Source: Planctomycetaceae bacterium (GTDB lineage Bacteria; Planctomycetota; Planctomycetia; Planctomycetales; Planctomycetaceae). From it: a stretch of DNA of 6,924 bases. The notes beneath the pieces were generated by a model. That model saw only the letters and a list, made by a program, of their open reading frames with translations, was not told where the DNA came from and did no database searches. Positions within the stretch are counted from its first letter, which is position 1. Each line of letters starts with the position of its first letter. The position numbers and the translations under genes were made by a program. The stretch lies in assembly GCA_016795125.1 (NCBI GenBank), contig JAEUIG010000177.1, positions 1 to 6,924 on the forward strand, in the 5' to 3' direction. Positions 1-6,094 of the stretch are shown here, piece by piece.

Positions 1-47
1 AAGTCGAGACTTCCGTCCGGCAAGTTCGGAAAGAGGATGCGCCATGA
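1..47 (+). CDS. 3' end of an upstream gene (partial, unknown)
   Basis: The frame beginning at base 3 is open from the window edge and ends at TGA 45-47, giving the C-terminal tail VETSVRQVRKEDAP. Its stop overlaps the ATG of the next gene (44-46) in an ATGA arrangement, which is typical of translationally coupled genes in one operon. Only 14 codons are visible, so no family can be named. The other two frames are also open to the edge, so the assignment rests on the overlap and on the next gene having its own ribosome-binding site inside this tail. Confidence 0.45.
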   Translation, partial: VETSVRQVRKEDAP

Positions 48-352
48 TTCCCAGAAAGCTGGGCGAACGCATTCGATTTCACTCGTTCCGGGCCAGCTTC
101 TTTGGCGGCGGGCTGGTCGGTGGTTTAGCGATCCTGATGCATTTCCGGCATGGTGCTGTGCCGGAGGGAATGCTCGCGATGGGCGTCATCGCGGGGGCGA
201 TCGCGGGATCGTTTTTGTACTTCGTGGATCGGGCACGCGACGAGAAGCAGAAGTCGCAGCCCGGGGAATCCACCGGTGCGCGACAATCGACCCACGACGA
301 GTCAGATTCTGAACACGACGATCGCGCGGCTCCAGCGAGCGGCGGGGTTTAG
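44..352 (+). CDS. Small two-helix membrane protein, unknown function
   Basis: I do not recognise this 102-residue protein. It has a basic N-terminus (residues 1-16), a glycine-rich hydrophobic helix at about 17-34 with GGG and GG spacings, a short loop, a second helix at about 42-61 (GVIAGAIAG), then a charged, hydrophilic tail (DRARDEKQK onward). By the positive-inside rule both ends are probably cytoplasmic. The ATG at 44 is preceded by AGAGGA (32-37) with a six-base spacer, the best ribosome-binding site in the window, so I prefer it to the out-of-frame ATG at 37. The start overlaps the stop of the upstream frame (ATGA), suggesting an operon. The last five residues (ASGGV) and the TAG stop lie inside the repeat beginning at 335, so the natural C-terminus may have been altered by repeat insertion. 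Expression is plausible but unproven. Confidence 0.6.
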   Translation: MIPRKLGERIRFHSFRASFFGGGLVGGLAILMHFRHGAVPEGMLAMGVIAGAIAGSFLYFVDRARDEKQKSQPGESTGARQSTHDESDSEHDDRAAPASGGV

Positions 353-422
353 CCCCGCCGTACCGCCGGGCTAAACCCGGCGGCTCGCCATGGAATCGGC
401 GGGCTGACGCCGCGCCGCTCGC
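335..422. repeat. Tandem GC-rich hairpin repeats between convergent genes
   Basis: Two hairpins stand back to back. One has a 7-bp stem, GGCGGGG (341-347) with CCCCGCC (353-359), and loop TTTAG. The other has an 8-bp stem, CCGCCGGG (363-370) with CCCGGCGG (376-383), and loop CTAAA. The two units are also inverted copies of each other: 335-353 matches the reverse complement of 370-388 at 17 of 19 bases. The pair can therefore fold as two small hairpins or one long one. A weaker third unit (CGGCG 397-401 with CGCCG 408-412, followed by GCTCGC 417-422, also present at 383-388) runs up to the rny stop. There is no T-tract, so a classic intrinsic terminator is not shown, though the position between converging genes would suit transcript-end protection. 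Confidence 0.8.
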
Positions 423-1964
423 CTACTTCGCAACTCCGACCGAGCGCGTTTCGCGCATCACGACGACCCGCACTTCGCCCGGGTACGTCATGTTCTGCTC
501 GATCGACTGGGCGACATCGCGGGCCAGTTTCGCCGCGCCGCGGTCGTTGATCTCCTGCGGATCGACGATCACCCGCACTTCGCGGCCGGCCTGGACCGCG
601 AACACCTGGTTGACGCCGGGGAACCCGAGGGCGATGGCCTCCAGCTCTTCCAGCCGGCGGACGTACTTCTCCAGCGTCTCGCGGCGGGCGCCGGGACGCG
701 AGGCCGAACAGGCGTCGGCGGCTGCGGTGATTACCGTGTAAATGTAGTCCGGGCGGATGTCGTCGTGGTGGCCGGCGGCGGCGTGCACGACTTCCGCCAC
801 TTCGCCGTGCCGCTTGAGGATGTCCGCCCCGATGGCCGGGTGTCCGCCTTCCATCTCGTGATCGGCCGCCTTGCCGATGTCGTGCAGGAACCCGCATCGC
901 TTTGCCAGCCGCGCATCGAGGCCCAGTTGTTCGGCCATCATGCTGGTCAGGTACGCGACTTCGATCGAGTGCTGCAGTACGTTCTGGCTGTAGCTGGTGC
1001 GGAAGTGCAGCCGCCCCATGTAGTACAGCACCTTCTCCTTCAGGTTGCCGACCCCCGCCTCGTCCGCCGCTTCGCGGCCGAGCAGCAGGATGCGGTCGTC
1101 CATCTCCTTCTGCGTTTCGCGGACGATTTCCTCGATCCGCGACGGGTGGATGCGGCCGTCCTGGATCAGCTTCTGCATCGAGATCTTGGCGACCTCGCGG
1201 CGGACCGTGTCGAACGCCGAGACGACGACGACGCCCGGCGTATCGTCGACGATCACGTCGACGCCGGTTTCCTTCTCAAAGGCGCGAATGTTCCGGCCTT
1301 CGCGGCCGATGATCCGGCCCTTCATTTCGTCGCTGGGGATGTCGACGGTCGAGACGGTCGTCTCGGAGGTGTGCGTCGAGGCGTACCGTTGGACCGCCAT
1401 GCCGACGATTTCGCGGGCCAGCCGTTCGGAGTTCTGCTTGAGTTCCTGTTCCTGCTTGAGGATCAGGCTGCCGGTCTCGTTCTTGAGTTCGCCTTCCAGC
1501 TTTTGCAGCAGCCGGTCGGTGGCCTCCGGCTTGCTGAGTCCGCTGATCTTGTAGAGTTCTTCCTGCTCCTGCTTGACCAGCTTGTCGAGTTCCCGCTCGC
1601 GAACTTCGACGGCCTTGCCCTTTTCGGCCAGCCGGTTCTGGGCGGTCTCGATCATCCGCTCGCGCTTGCGGAGGTTCTCCTGCTCTTCTTCGAGCTGGGT
1701 CTCGCGCTTGACGAGCTTGCGTTCGTCGTCGCGGAGCGCTTCGCGCGAGGCGCCGAGTTCTTTCTCCAGCCCTTCGCGGCGCTTGAGCAGGTCTTCCTTG
1801 ATCTCCAGCTCGCGGGATTTGCGGAGGTTGTCCGCCTCGCGGCCGGCTTCTTTCAGGATTTCATCGCGACCACGGTAAGCCGTTCCGAGGACCAGGCGGT
1901 TCAGGATGTAACCGACGGCAGCCCCGGCCAGCAGACCGATGATCCCTCCAACAACGTAGTCCAT
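423..1964 (-). CDS. rny: Ribonuclease Y
   Basis: RNase Y is a membrane-anchored endoribonuclease that starts mRNA decay. Counting from the ATG at 1964, the 513 residues show the full family order: an N-terminal membrane helix (about 3-26, YVVGGIIGLLAGAAVGYIL), a long charged coiled coil (about 30-195), a KH RNA-binding domain with the GXXG loop in GRIIGREGRN (216-225), and an HD metal-dependent hydrolase domain. The HD domain has H332, the HD pair at 361-362 in FLHDIGKA, HH at 399-400 and D417. The C-terminal part carries the family signature FAVQAGREVRVIV. Length matches the usual 510-520. A GTG at 1994 would add ten residues before the helix; the ATG is preferred because the membrane helix then begins almost at once, although neither start has a strong Shine-Dalgarno site. 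The stop is TAG at 425-423. The gene is divergent from tilS across about 880 bp and convergent with the small membrane protein gene. No key residue is missing. Confidence 0.97.
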   Translation of the reverse strand: MDYVVGGIIGLLAGAAVGYILNRLVLGTAYRGRDEILKEAGREADNLRKSRELEIKEDLLKRREGLEKELGASREALRDDERKLVKRETQLEEEQENLRKRERMIETAQNRLAEKGKAVEVRERELDKLVKQEQEELYKISGLSKPEATDRLLQKLEGELKNETGSLILKQEQELKQNSERLAREIVGMAVQRYASTHTSETTVSTVDIPSDEMKGRIIGREGRNIRAFEKETGVDVIVDDTPGVVVVSAFDTVRREVAKISMQKLIQDGRIHPSRIEEIVRETQKEMDDRILLLGREAADEAGVGNLKEKVLYYMGRLHFRTSYSQNVLQHSIEVAYLTSMMAEQLGLDARLAKRCGFLHDIGKAADHEMEGGHPAIGADILKRHGEVAEVVHAAAGHHDDIRPDYIYTVITAAADACSASRPGARRETLEKYVRRLEELEAIALGFPGVNQVFAVQAGREVRVIVDPQEINDRGAAKLARDVAQSIEQNMTYPGEVRVVVMRETRSVGVAK

Positions 1965-2845
1965 GTCGCGGGAATTTCCCGGCGCGGCGATCACGGACTC
2001 TGTCCGGCCCGCGCTGGCGCCCCTCGGCGACGGACCTGTTCAGAGCATCCAGGCGCGAACGCGGGCACTTGCCGGCGCGCACGTGCGTGACTGCTCAATG
2101 CTGTGGAGCGCCGCCGCCTGAAGGGGAGGCCGGATGCATTCGCACGCATCGCGAACGTCCGTCCCGCCACGGGAGATCAACCGCGCCGCACGGTCTTGAG
2201 ACAGCGAGCCCGTTGGTCGACAGCGCGGGAGCAATTCCGGCTGCGGCTTGATCCGGTTGTCAGACGTCCCTCAAAAGGGCCGCCCCGCTTCCAGATCGGC
2301 GAGAGAGCGCCCGCGACGTGTTGCCACGTTGCGAACGGCCCCACGCATTCCAGACGCATCGCGACGGTGGCAGGGCCGCCCGTCACCGATCGCGGCGCCG
2401 GCGCAGGTCTGCATAACAGACTGCGAACCAGCCAGGCGATCACTGCGCCCAGAAAACTCATGTACGGTTTGCCAACTGGGACCAACATGCTGCGACTCAG
2501 GACACTCGACACAAATGCCGGTGACAGGCAACAATCGCAAAGATCCGCTGCCCGGCCGGGATTTGATGGAGATCACCCTCAGGCCAGCAGGCCCCACAGT
2601 TCTGGTGACAGAGTCTGTGGAAACTGTTGACGATCGACCCGCGGCATCCGTCGGTAGCGCCGGAAACAGCGAATCGGCATGCATCGTATCATGCGGTGCG
2701 TGCGATTCAACCAAGGGGCGAAAGCCGCCAGCGATCAGCATTGAGCCACGGGGTTTATCCCCGTGGCACGTCCTTGTACCAAAAATGGGCCGGGGTGAGG
2801 GGCCCGCATCGAGTCGATTGACGCCGCGGCAACCCACTTGCGTCG
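1965..2845. other. Long divergent intergenic interval without a convincing gene
   Basis: About 880 bp lie between the divergent starts of rny and tilS. Several open frames cross it on both strands (for example 2177-2512 and 2271-2855 minus, 2103-2630 plus). They overlap one another, have no recognisable domains, no good ribosome-binding sites and no consistent codon bias, so I do not call them. What I do see: an 11-base palindrome GGGAATTTCCC (1970-1980) just upstream of the rny ATG; an 11-base direct repeat ACGCATCGCGA (2144-2154 and 2354-2364), each copy shortly after GCATTC; a small hairpin CCACAG/CTGTGG (2594-2599, 2615-2620); and the strong hairpin at 2745-2767. I found no match by eye to RNase P RNA, SRP RNA or tmRNA consensus segments. 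The promoters of rny and tilS must lie here or nearby, but I could not place either convincingly. Confidence 0.6.
2745..2767. repeat. Perfect 9-bp stem hairpin (GGGGTTTATCCCC family)
   Basis: GCCACGGGG (2745-2753) and CCCCGTGGC (2759-2767) form a perfect 9-bp stem around a five-base TTTAT loop, about 80 bp before tilS. The core GGGGTTTA followed by CCCC and the five-base loop match the hairpin at 341-359, so the two look like members of one dispersed repeat family. There is no T-run after it, and the plus strand continues toward tilS, so a terminator role is not evident. Confidence 0.8.
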
Positions 2846-3844
2846 ATGAATACACCAGAATTCGAGCCGGTTCTCGCCGATGCGTTGAACACTCTCGGCA
2901 TTCAGGGCCGGGTGCTGGCGGCCGTCTCCGGCGGCGCCGACAGCGTCGCTCTCGTGCGCGGTCTGGTCACTCTTCGCGACCGGCAAGGTCTGGAACTCGG
3001 TGCCGCCCACCTGAATCACCAGCTGCGCGGAAAAGAATCGACCGCCGATGCCGCCTTCGTCCGTCAGTTGTGCGCGTCGCTGAACGTCGCGCTCGTCGAC
3101 GAGCAAACCGACGTGCGCCGGGTCGCTGCAGAGCAGGGGATCGGCATCGAGGAAGCGGCCCGCAATGCGCGGTACGACTTCTTCATCCGCGCGGCCCGCG
3201 AGCAACACTGTCCCTGGGTGCTCGTCGCGCACACCGCCGACGATCAGGTCGAGACCGTGCTGCATCACCTGCTCCGGGGGACAGGGATCGACGGACTGCG
3301 CGGCATTCCGGCGACACGCCCGCTGGCCGCCGACGTCATGCTCGGGCGTCCGTTGCTCAACATCGGTCGAGCACTCATTGAGGCATACCTGCGCGCGCTC
3401 CCTCAGGACTGGCGGGAGGACGCGTCGAATCGCGACACGAGCCTGACCCGCAATCGCATCCGCCACGTACTCCTGCCGGTTCTGCGGGAGCAGTTCAATC
3501 CGCATCTCGAGGCCGCGATCGTCAACCTGTCGCAACAGGCCGTCGCAACGCAAGCAGTGGTCGAACACGTCGCCGCGGAACTCTTCGCCGCAGCCTGTCT
3601 CGCTACGGAACCGGACGTGGTTCGACTGGACGCGTCGAAACTGGCGACCGCAGTCCCGCATCTCGTCTGCGAAGTCCTGCGGCTGACCTGGCGCCGCCAG
3701 GACTGGCCGCTCGGGGGCATGACATTCGCCCATTGGTCCGCCGCGGCGGATGTCGCGATCGGGTTGGCAAAGGCGATCGACCTGCCGGGACGCGTGCGCG
3801 TCGAGCGCCGCGGAACGCTGCTGGTGCTGTCTCGTCGCTCCTGA
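2846..3844 (+). CDS. tilS: tRNA(Ile)-lysidine synthetase, short form
   Basis: TilS uses ATP to attach lysine to C34 of the CAU-anticodon isoleucine tRNA, so that it reads AUA codons and is charged with isoleucine. It acts in the cytosol and is generally essential. The 332 residues carry the N-type ATP pyrophosphatase P-loop SGGADS (28-33), HLNHQLRG (55-62), HTADDQVET (129-137), RGTGIDGLRGI (144-154) and the DASNRDTSLTRNRIRHVLLPVL block (192-213). The protein ends soon after the segment LPGRVRVERRG (313-323), so the roughly 100-residue C-terminal domain of long forms such as that of E. coli (about 430 residues) is absent; short forms are known, for example in Aquifex. The ATG at 2846 is the only usual start codon after an in-frame stop at 2819-2821. 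No Shine-Dalgarno site is visible. The gene is divergent from rny and followed 3 bp after its stop by a 210-bp repeat element. Confidence 0.95.
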   Translation: MNTPEFEPVLADALNTLGIQGRVLAAVSGGADSVALVRGLVTLRDRQGLELGAAHLNHQLRGKESTADAAFVRQLCASLNVALVDEQTDVRRVAAEQGIGIEEAARNARYDFFIRAAREQHCPWVLVAHTADDQVETVLHHLLRGTGIDGLRGIPATRPLAADVMLGRPLLNIGRALIEAYLRALPQDWREDASNRDTSLTRNRIRHVLLPVLREQFNPHLEAAIVNLSQQAVATQAVVEHVAAELFAAACLATEPDVVRLDASKLATAVPHLVCEVLRLTWRRQDWPLGGMTFAHWSAAADVAIGLAKAIDLPGRVRVERRGTLLVLSRRS

Positions 3845-3847
3845 CGA

Positions 3848-4057
3848 GCCGCGACCGTCAGGGAGCGTGCAGCGCTGAATGCCTCGGGTGGCACGCCCAG
3901 ACCAAGGGGATGGGCGTGGCGATCGCGCGACGGACGGTGTACGTCAGAAGGGATCGGACGTCCTCCCGCAACCGACCACGCCCTTCGCTCCGCTCAGGGC
4001 GTGCCACACGCCATCGGGCAGCGCGCATCGCTGAATGCGCTCCCTGACGGTCGCGGC
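3848..4057. repeat. 210-bp element with 20-bp perfect inverted ends and nested repeats
   Basis: The ends 3848-3867 (core GCGACCGTCAGGGAGCG) and 4038-4057 are perfect 20-base reverse complements. Inside them is a second perfect pair, GTGGCACGCCC (3888-3898) and GGGCGTGCCAC (3997-4007). Each inner arm can also fold locally: CACGCCC 3892-3898 with GGGCGTG 3912-3918, and CACGCCC 3977-3983 with GGGCGTG 3997-4003, both 7-bp stems with 13-base loops. CGCTGAATGC occurs as a direct repeat beside the ends (3873-3882, 4029-4038). The element encodes no credible protein, and no flanking target duplication is visible. Its size and ends resemble a MITE or a composite intergenic palindrome. A minus-strand frame across it reads ARPERSEGRG, a phrase I associate with translations of intergenic repeats rather than genes. 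Confidence 0.85.
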
Positions 4058-4089
4058 CGGTAAAACGATTGCACTCCGATGGTCCGGCG

Positions 4090-4118
4090 TGGAAAGCGGC
4101 ACAGCACCGGGTTAGAAT
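4090..4118 (+). promoter_or_regulatory. Possible sigma-70-type promoter for the MFS gene
   Basis: TGGAAA (4090-4095, four of six to the -35 consensus) is followed after 17 bases by TAGAAT (4113-4118, five of six to the -10 consensus). It lies just downstream of the inverted-repeat element and would give a leader of roughly 140 bases before the ATG at 4267. The call rests on consensus matching alone. Confidence 0.3.
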
Positions 4119-4266
4119 CCGCCCTCGCATCGCGGCGGCGGGCATTCGCCGGGCGATCGCCTCTCGTTGTGCCGAACTCGCCGTCTGATCGCCATCAAGC
4201 ACCCGACTGCTCGCCGCAGACGGATTGCAGAGCAAACACTCTGGGAACCCCTGCCGGAACCAACCC

Positions 4267-5937
4267 ATGACAACCGCTGACAATCAGCCCATCGCTCCGA
4301 ACGCTCATCGCCTTTTGTGGGCGGGTTTCATGGCGATTCTCGCGGCGGGGGTGGGGTTCGCGATCCGCGGCGGCATCCTGGACAACTGGGGACGTGAGTT
4401 CGGGTTCACCGCCGGCGAACTGGGTGCGATCGGCGGCTTTGGATTCACCGGGTTCTGTTTCGGAATCATCATCGGCGGCGTCGTGGCCGACAAGATCGGC
4501 TACGGCAAGCTGGTCATCGCTGCATTCCTGCTGCACGTCCTCTCGGCCGTCGTGACGTTCGCACCGTCGGCCACCATGAGCAAGGACATGGTCCGCGAAC
4601 TCCTCGCCTGGGGCACGTTCATCTTCTCGTTCGCCAACGGGACTCTGGAAGCCGTCGCCAATCCGCTGGTCGCCACGCTGTTCCCGAGGAATCGAACTCA
4701 CTACCTCAACATTCTCCACGCCAGCTGGCCGGCCGGACTGATCCTTGGCGGCGCCGCCGGATGGGTGCTCGACGACCAGTTCAACTGGCCGTGGAAACAG
4801 CAACTCGCGCTGTTCCTCGTGCCCACCATCCTGTACGGCATCATGTTCCTCGGCCAGAAGATGCCGAAATCGGAGGCGTCGGAGAAGGGGCTGAGCCTCG
4901 GCGACATGTTCAAGGACGTGGGGCTCCTCGGCGGACTGGTGGTGTGCTATTTGCTCGCCCTGTTCTTCGGCGGCGTATTCCAGCCTGCGTTTGAACCCGG
5001 CTCCAGCATCCCGACCTACATCGGCTACGGCATCGGCGGCGCACTGCTGATCGTCATCGGCGTGATGACGAAGTTTTCAGTCGGCTCGGTGCTGCTGTTC
5101 GTGCTGTTCATCGCCCACGCTCTCGTGGGCGCTGTCGAGCTCGGCACCGACGGCTGGATTCAGAACATCACCGGCAACATCCTGTCGTCCGGCGAAGGCA
5201 AGATCCTGTTCGTGTTCACGTCGTCGGTCATGTTCGGACTGCGGTTCTGCGCCGAGTTCATCGAAAAGAAGCTCGGCCTGTCGCCGGTCGGCATCCTGCT
5301 GGTCTGCGCAGCGCTCGCCTGCGTCGGACTCAACCTGACCAGCATGGTCAATTCCTTCGGCATGGCGATGCTGGCGCTCACGGTCTACGCAGTCGGCAAG
5401 ACGTTCTTCTGGCCGACGATGCTCGCGGTCGCCAGCGACCGGTTCCCGCGCACCGGCGCGATCGCCATCAGCATCATGGGCGGCATCGGCATGATGTCGG
5501 CCGGACTGGTCGGCTCGCCGGGTCTCGGCTACTTCAAGGACCGCTACACGGGCGAGGCCCTGCAGGCGTCCAATCCCGAACTGTACGCCGAGTACAAGGC
5601 GGCAACGACGTCGAAGTTCCTGATCTTCCCCGAAGCCACGGGACTCGACGGCAAGAAGCTCGGCGATGTCCAGCAGAAGCTGGCGGAAGCGCGTACGAAA
5701 GCCGCCGACCCGCAGGCCGCCTACAACGAACTCACGGAAGCAGAACGCGCCGTGCACCAGGCGAGCATCACTGGCGACCGGCGCACCCTCGTGGCCGACT
5801 CCGCCATTCCTGCTGCGATGGCTCTGATCTACCTCGGCCTGCTCGTCTACTTCAAGTCGATCGGCGGCTACAAGCCGATCTCGCTCCTGCAGGAGGAGCA
5901 CAAGATGACCGAATGGTCCGCCGGCGGCGAAGGCTGA
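4267..5937 (+). CDS. MFS transporter with a soluble insert before the last helix
   Basis: This 556-residue polytopic inner-membrane protein belongs to the major facilitator superfamily, secondary carriers that move small solutes. Hydrophobic segments lie at about 16-34, 52-73, 81-100, 111-130, 150-166, 178-196, 217-236, 250-268, 271-290, 314-330, 338-356, 363-385, 396-416 and 512-529. The loop after segment two (ADKIGYGK, 74-81) fits the MFS loop 2-3 motif. AVELGTDGWI (289-298) resembles the acidic, tryptophan-containing helix region of FucP-like sugar and nucleoside carriers, but the substrate cannot be read from sequence. Fourteen segments rather than twelve suggest two extra helices between the halves. 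A hydrophilic stretch of about 90 residues (422-511) precedes the final helix. The ATG at 4267 is preferred over an in-frame TTG at 4225, because the latter adds a tail of no membrane character; the Shine-Dalgarno site is weak in both cases. It is not coupled to tilS, which ends 422 bp upstream. Confidence 0.88.
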   Translation: MTTADNQPIAPNAHRLLWAGFMAILAAGVGFAIRGGILDNWGREFGFTAGELGAIGGFGFTGFCFGIIIGGVVADKIGYGKLVIAAFLLHVLSAVVTFAPSATMSKDMVRELLAWGTFIFSFANGTLEAVANPLVATLFPRNRTHYLNILHASWPAGLILGGAAGWVLDDQFNWPWKQQLALFLVPTILYGIMFLGQKMPKSEASEKGLSLGDMFKDVGLLGGLVVCYLLALFFGGVFQPAFEPGSSIPTYIGYGIGGALLIVIGVMTKFSVGSVLLFVLFIAHALVGAVELGTDGWIQNITGNILSSGEGKILFVFTSSVMFGLRFCAEFIEKKLGLSPVGILLVCAALACVGLNLTSMVNSFGMAMLALTVYAVGKTFFWPTMLAVASDRFPRTGAIAISIMGGIGMMSAGLVGSPGLGYFKDRYTGEALQASNPELYAEYKAATTSKFLIFPEATGLDGKKLGDVQQKLAEARTKAADPQAAYNELTEAERAVHQASITGDRRTLVADSAIPAAMALIYLGLLVYFKSIGGYKPISLLQEEHKMTEWSAGGEG

Positions 5938-5951
5938 TCGCCGGACCCCGA

Positions 5952-5974
5952 GCGGAGGGGTTCATCCCCGCCGC
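5952..5974. repeat. Imperfect hairpin of the GGGGTTYATCCCC family after the MFS gene
   Basis: GCGGAGGGG (5952-5960) and CCCCGCCGC (5966-5974) pair with one A-G mismatch around a five-base TTCAT loop. Stem layout, loop size and core (GGGGTTCATCCCC) make it a variant of the hairpins at 341-359 and 2745-2767. It begins 14 bp after the MFS stop, where a terminator would sit, but no T-tract follows on either strand. Confidence 0.7.
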
Positions 5975-5976
5975 CA

Positions 5977-6053
5977 GTAGCGCGGTAGGGTGCGGCTTGC
6001 CGCACCGCACCCAATCGCGCTGCGGTGCGTCAAGACGCACCCTACGGCGCTAC
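5977..6053. repeat. GTAGGGTGCG inverted-repeat element
   Basis: The outer arms 5977-5994 and 6036-6053 are reverse complements at 17 of 18 bases (core GTAGGGTGCG / CGCACCCTAC). Inside are two tight hairpins, GTGCGG/CCGCAC (5990-5995, 6000-6005, loop CTTG) and GGTGCGT/ACGCACC (6024-6030, 6035-6041, loop CAAG). A competing pairing, CGCACCGCA (6001-6009) with TGCGGTGCG (6021-6029), is also possible. The element sits between the stops of two convergent genes, next to the hairpin at 5952-5974, and together they fill most of that gap. It is unlike the other repeat families here. No coding role or T-tract is seen. Confidence 0.82.
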
Positions 6054-6094
6054 TCACGCCGCCGGCGACGTTGTGTCGGTCCTTTGGACCTGCG

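Noticed and set aside
765..2090. 441-codon plus-strand open frame opposite rny
   Set aside because: It lies antisense to a textbook RNase Y gene. Its leucine/aspartate/valine-rich translation is what the opposite frame of a charged coiled coil in GC-rich DNA gives; no domain is seen.
2177..2512. Minus-strand frame of 111 codons with a short hydrophobic stretch (FLGAVIAWLVRSLL)
   Set aside because: Possible small gene, but it starts at a GTG without a ribosome-binding site, the remainder has no domain or clear codon bias, and it overlaps other equally open frames. Conservation in relatives would be needed to revive it.
2594..2692. tilS promoter using TATCAT (2687-2692) and the CCACAG/CTGTGG hairpin as an operator
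   Set aside because: The -35 match is only about three of six bases and the hairpin is short; not distinguishable from chance.
2271..2855. Minus-strand frame of 194 codons across the rny-tilS gap
   Set aside because: It crosses the palindrome at 2745-2767, overlaps the tilS start and shows no family features.
2735..3733. 332-codon minus-strand open frame opposite tilS
   Set aside because: Antisense to a gene with all TilS motifs; the translation has no recognisable family and begins inside tilS.
3858..4283. Minus-strand 141-codon frame containing ARPERSEGRG
   Set aside because: Most of it translates the inverted-repeat element; the phrase is typical of repeat-derived spurious proteins.
5077..5901. 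274-codon minus-strand open frame opposite the MFS gene
   Set aside because: Low-complexity D/E/R/H-rich translation produced by the reverse of hydrophobic codons; no independent start signal or domain.
5952..6053. Intrinsic terminator for the convergent MFS and GCS-like genes
   Set aside because: Strong hairpins are present, but neither strand has the following T-run; called repeats instead.
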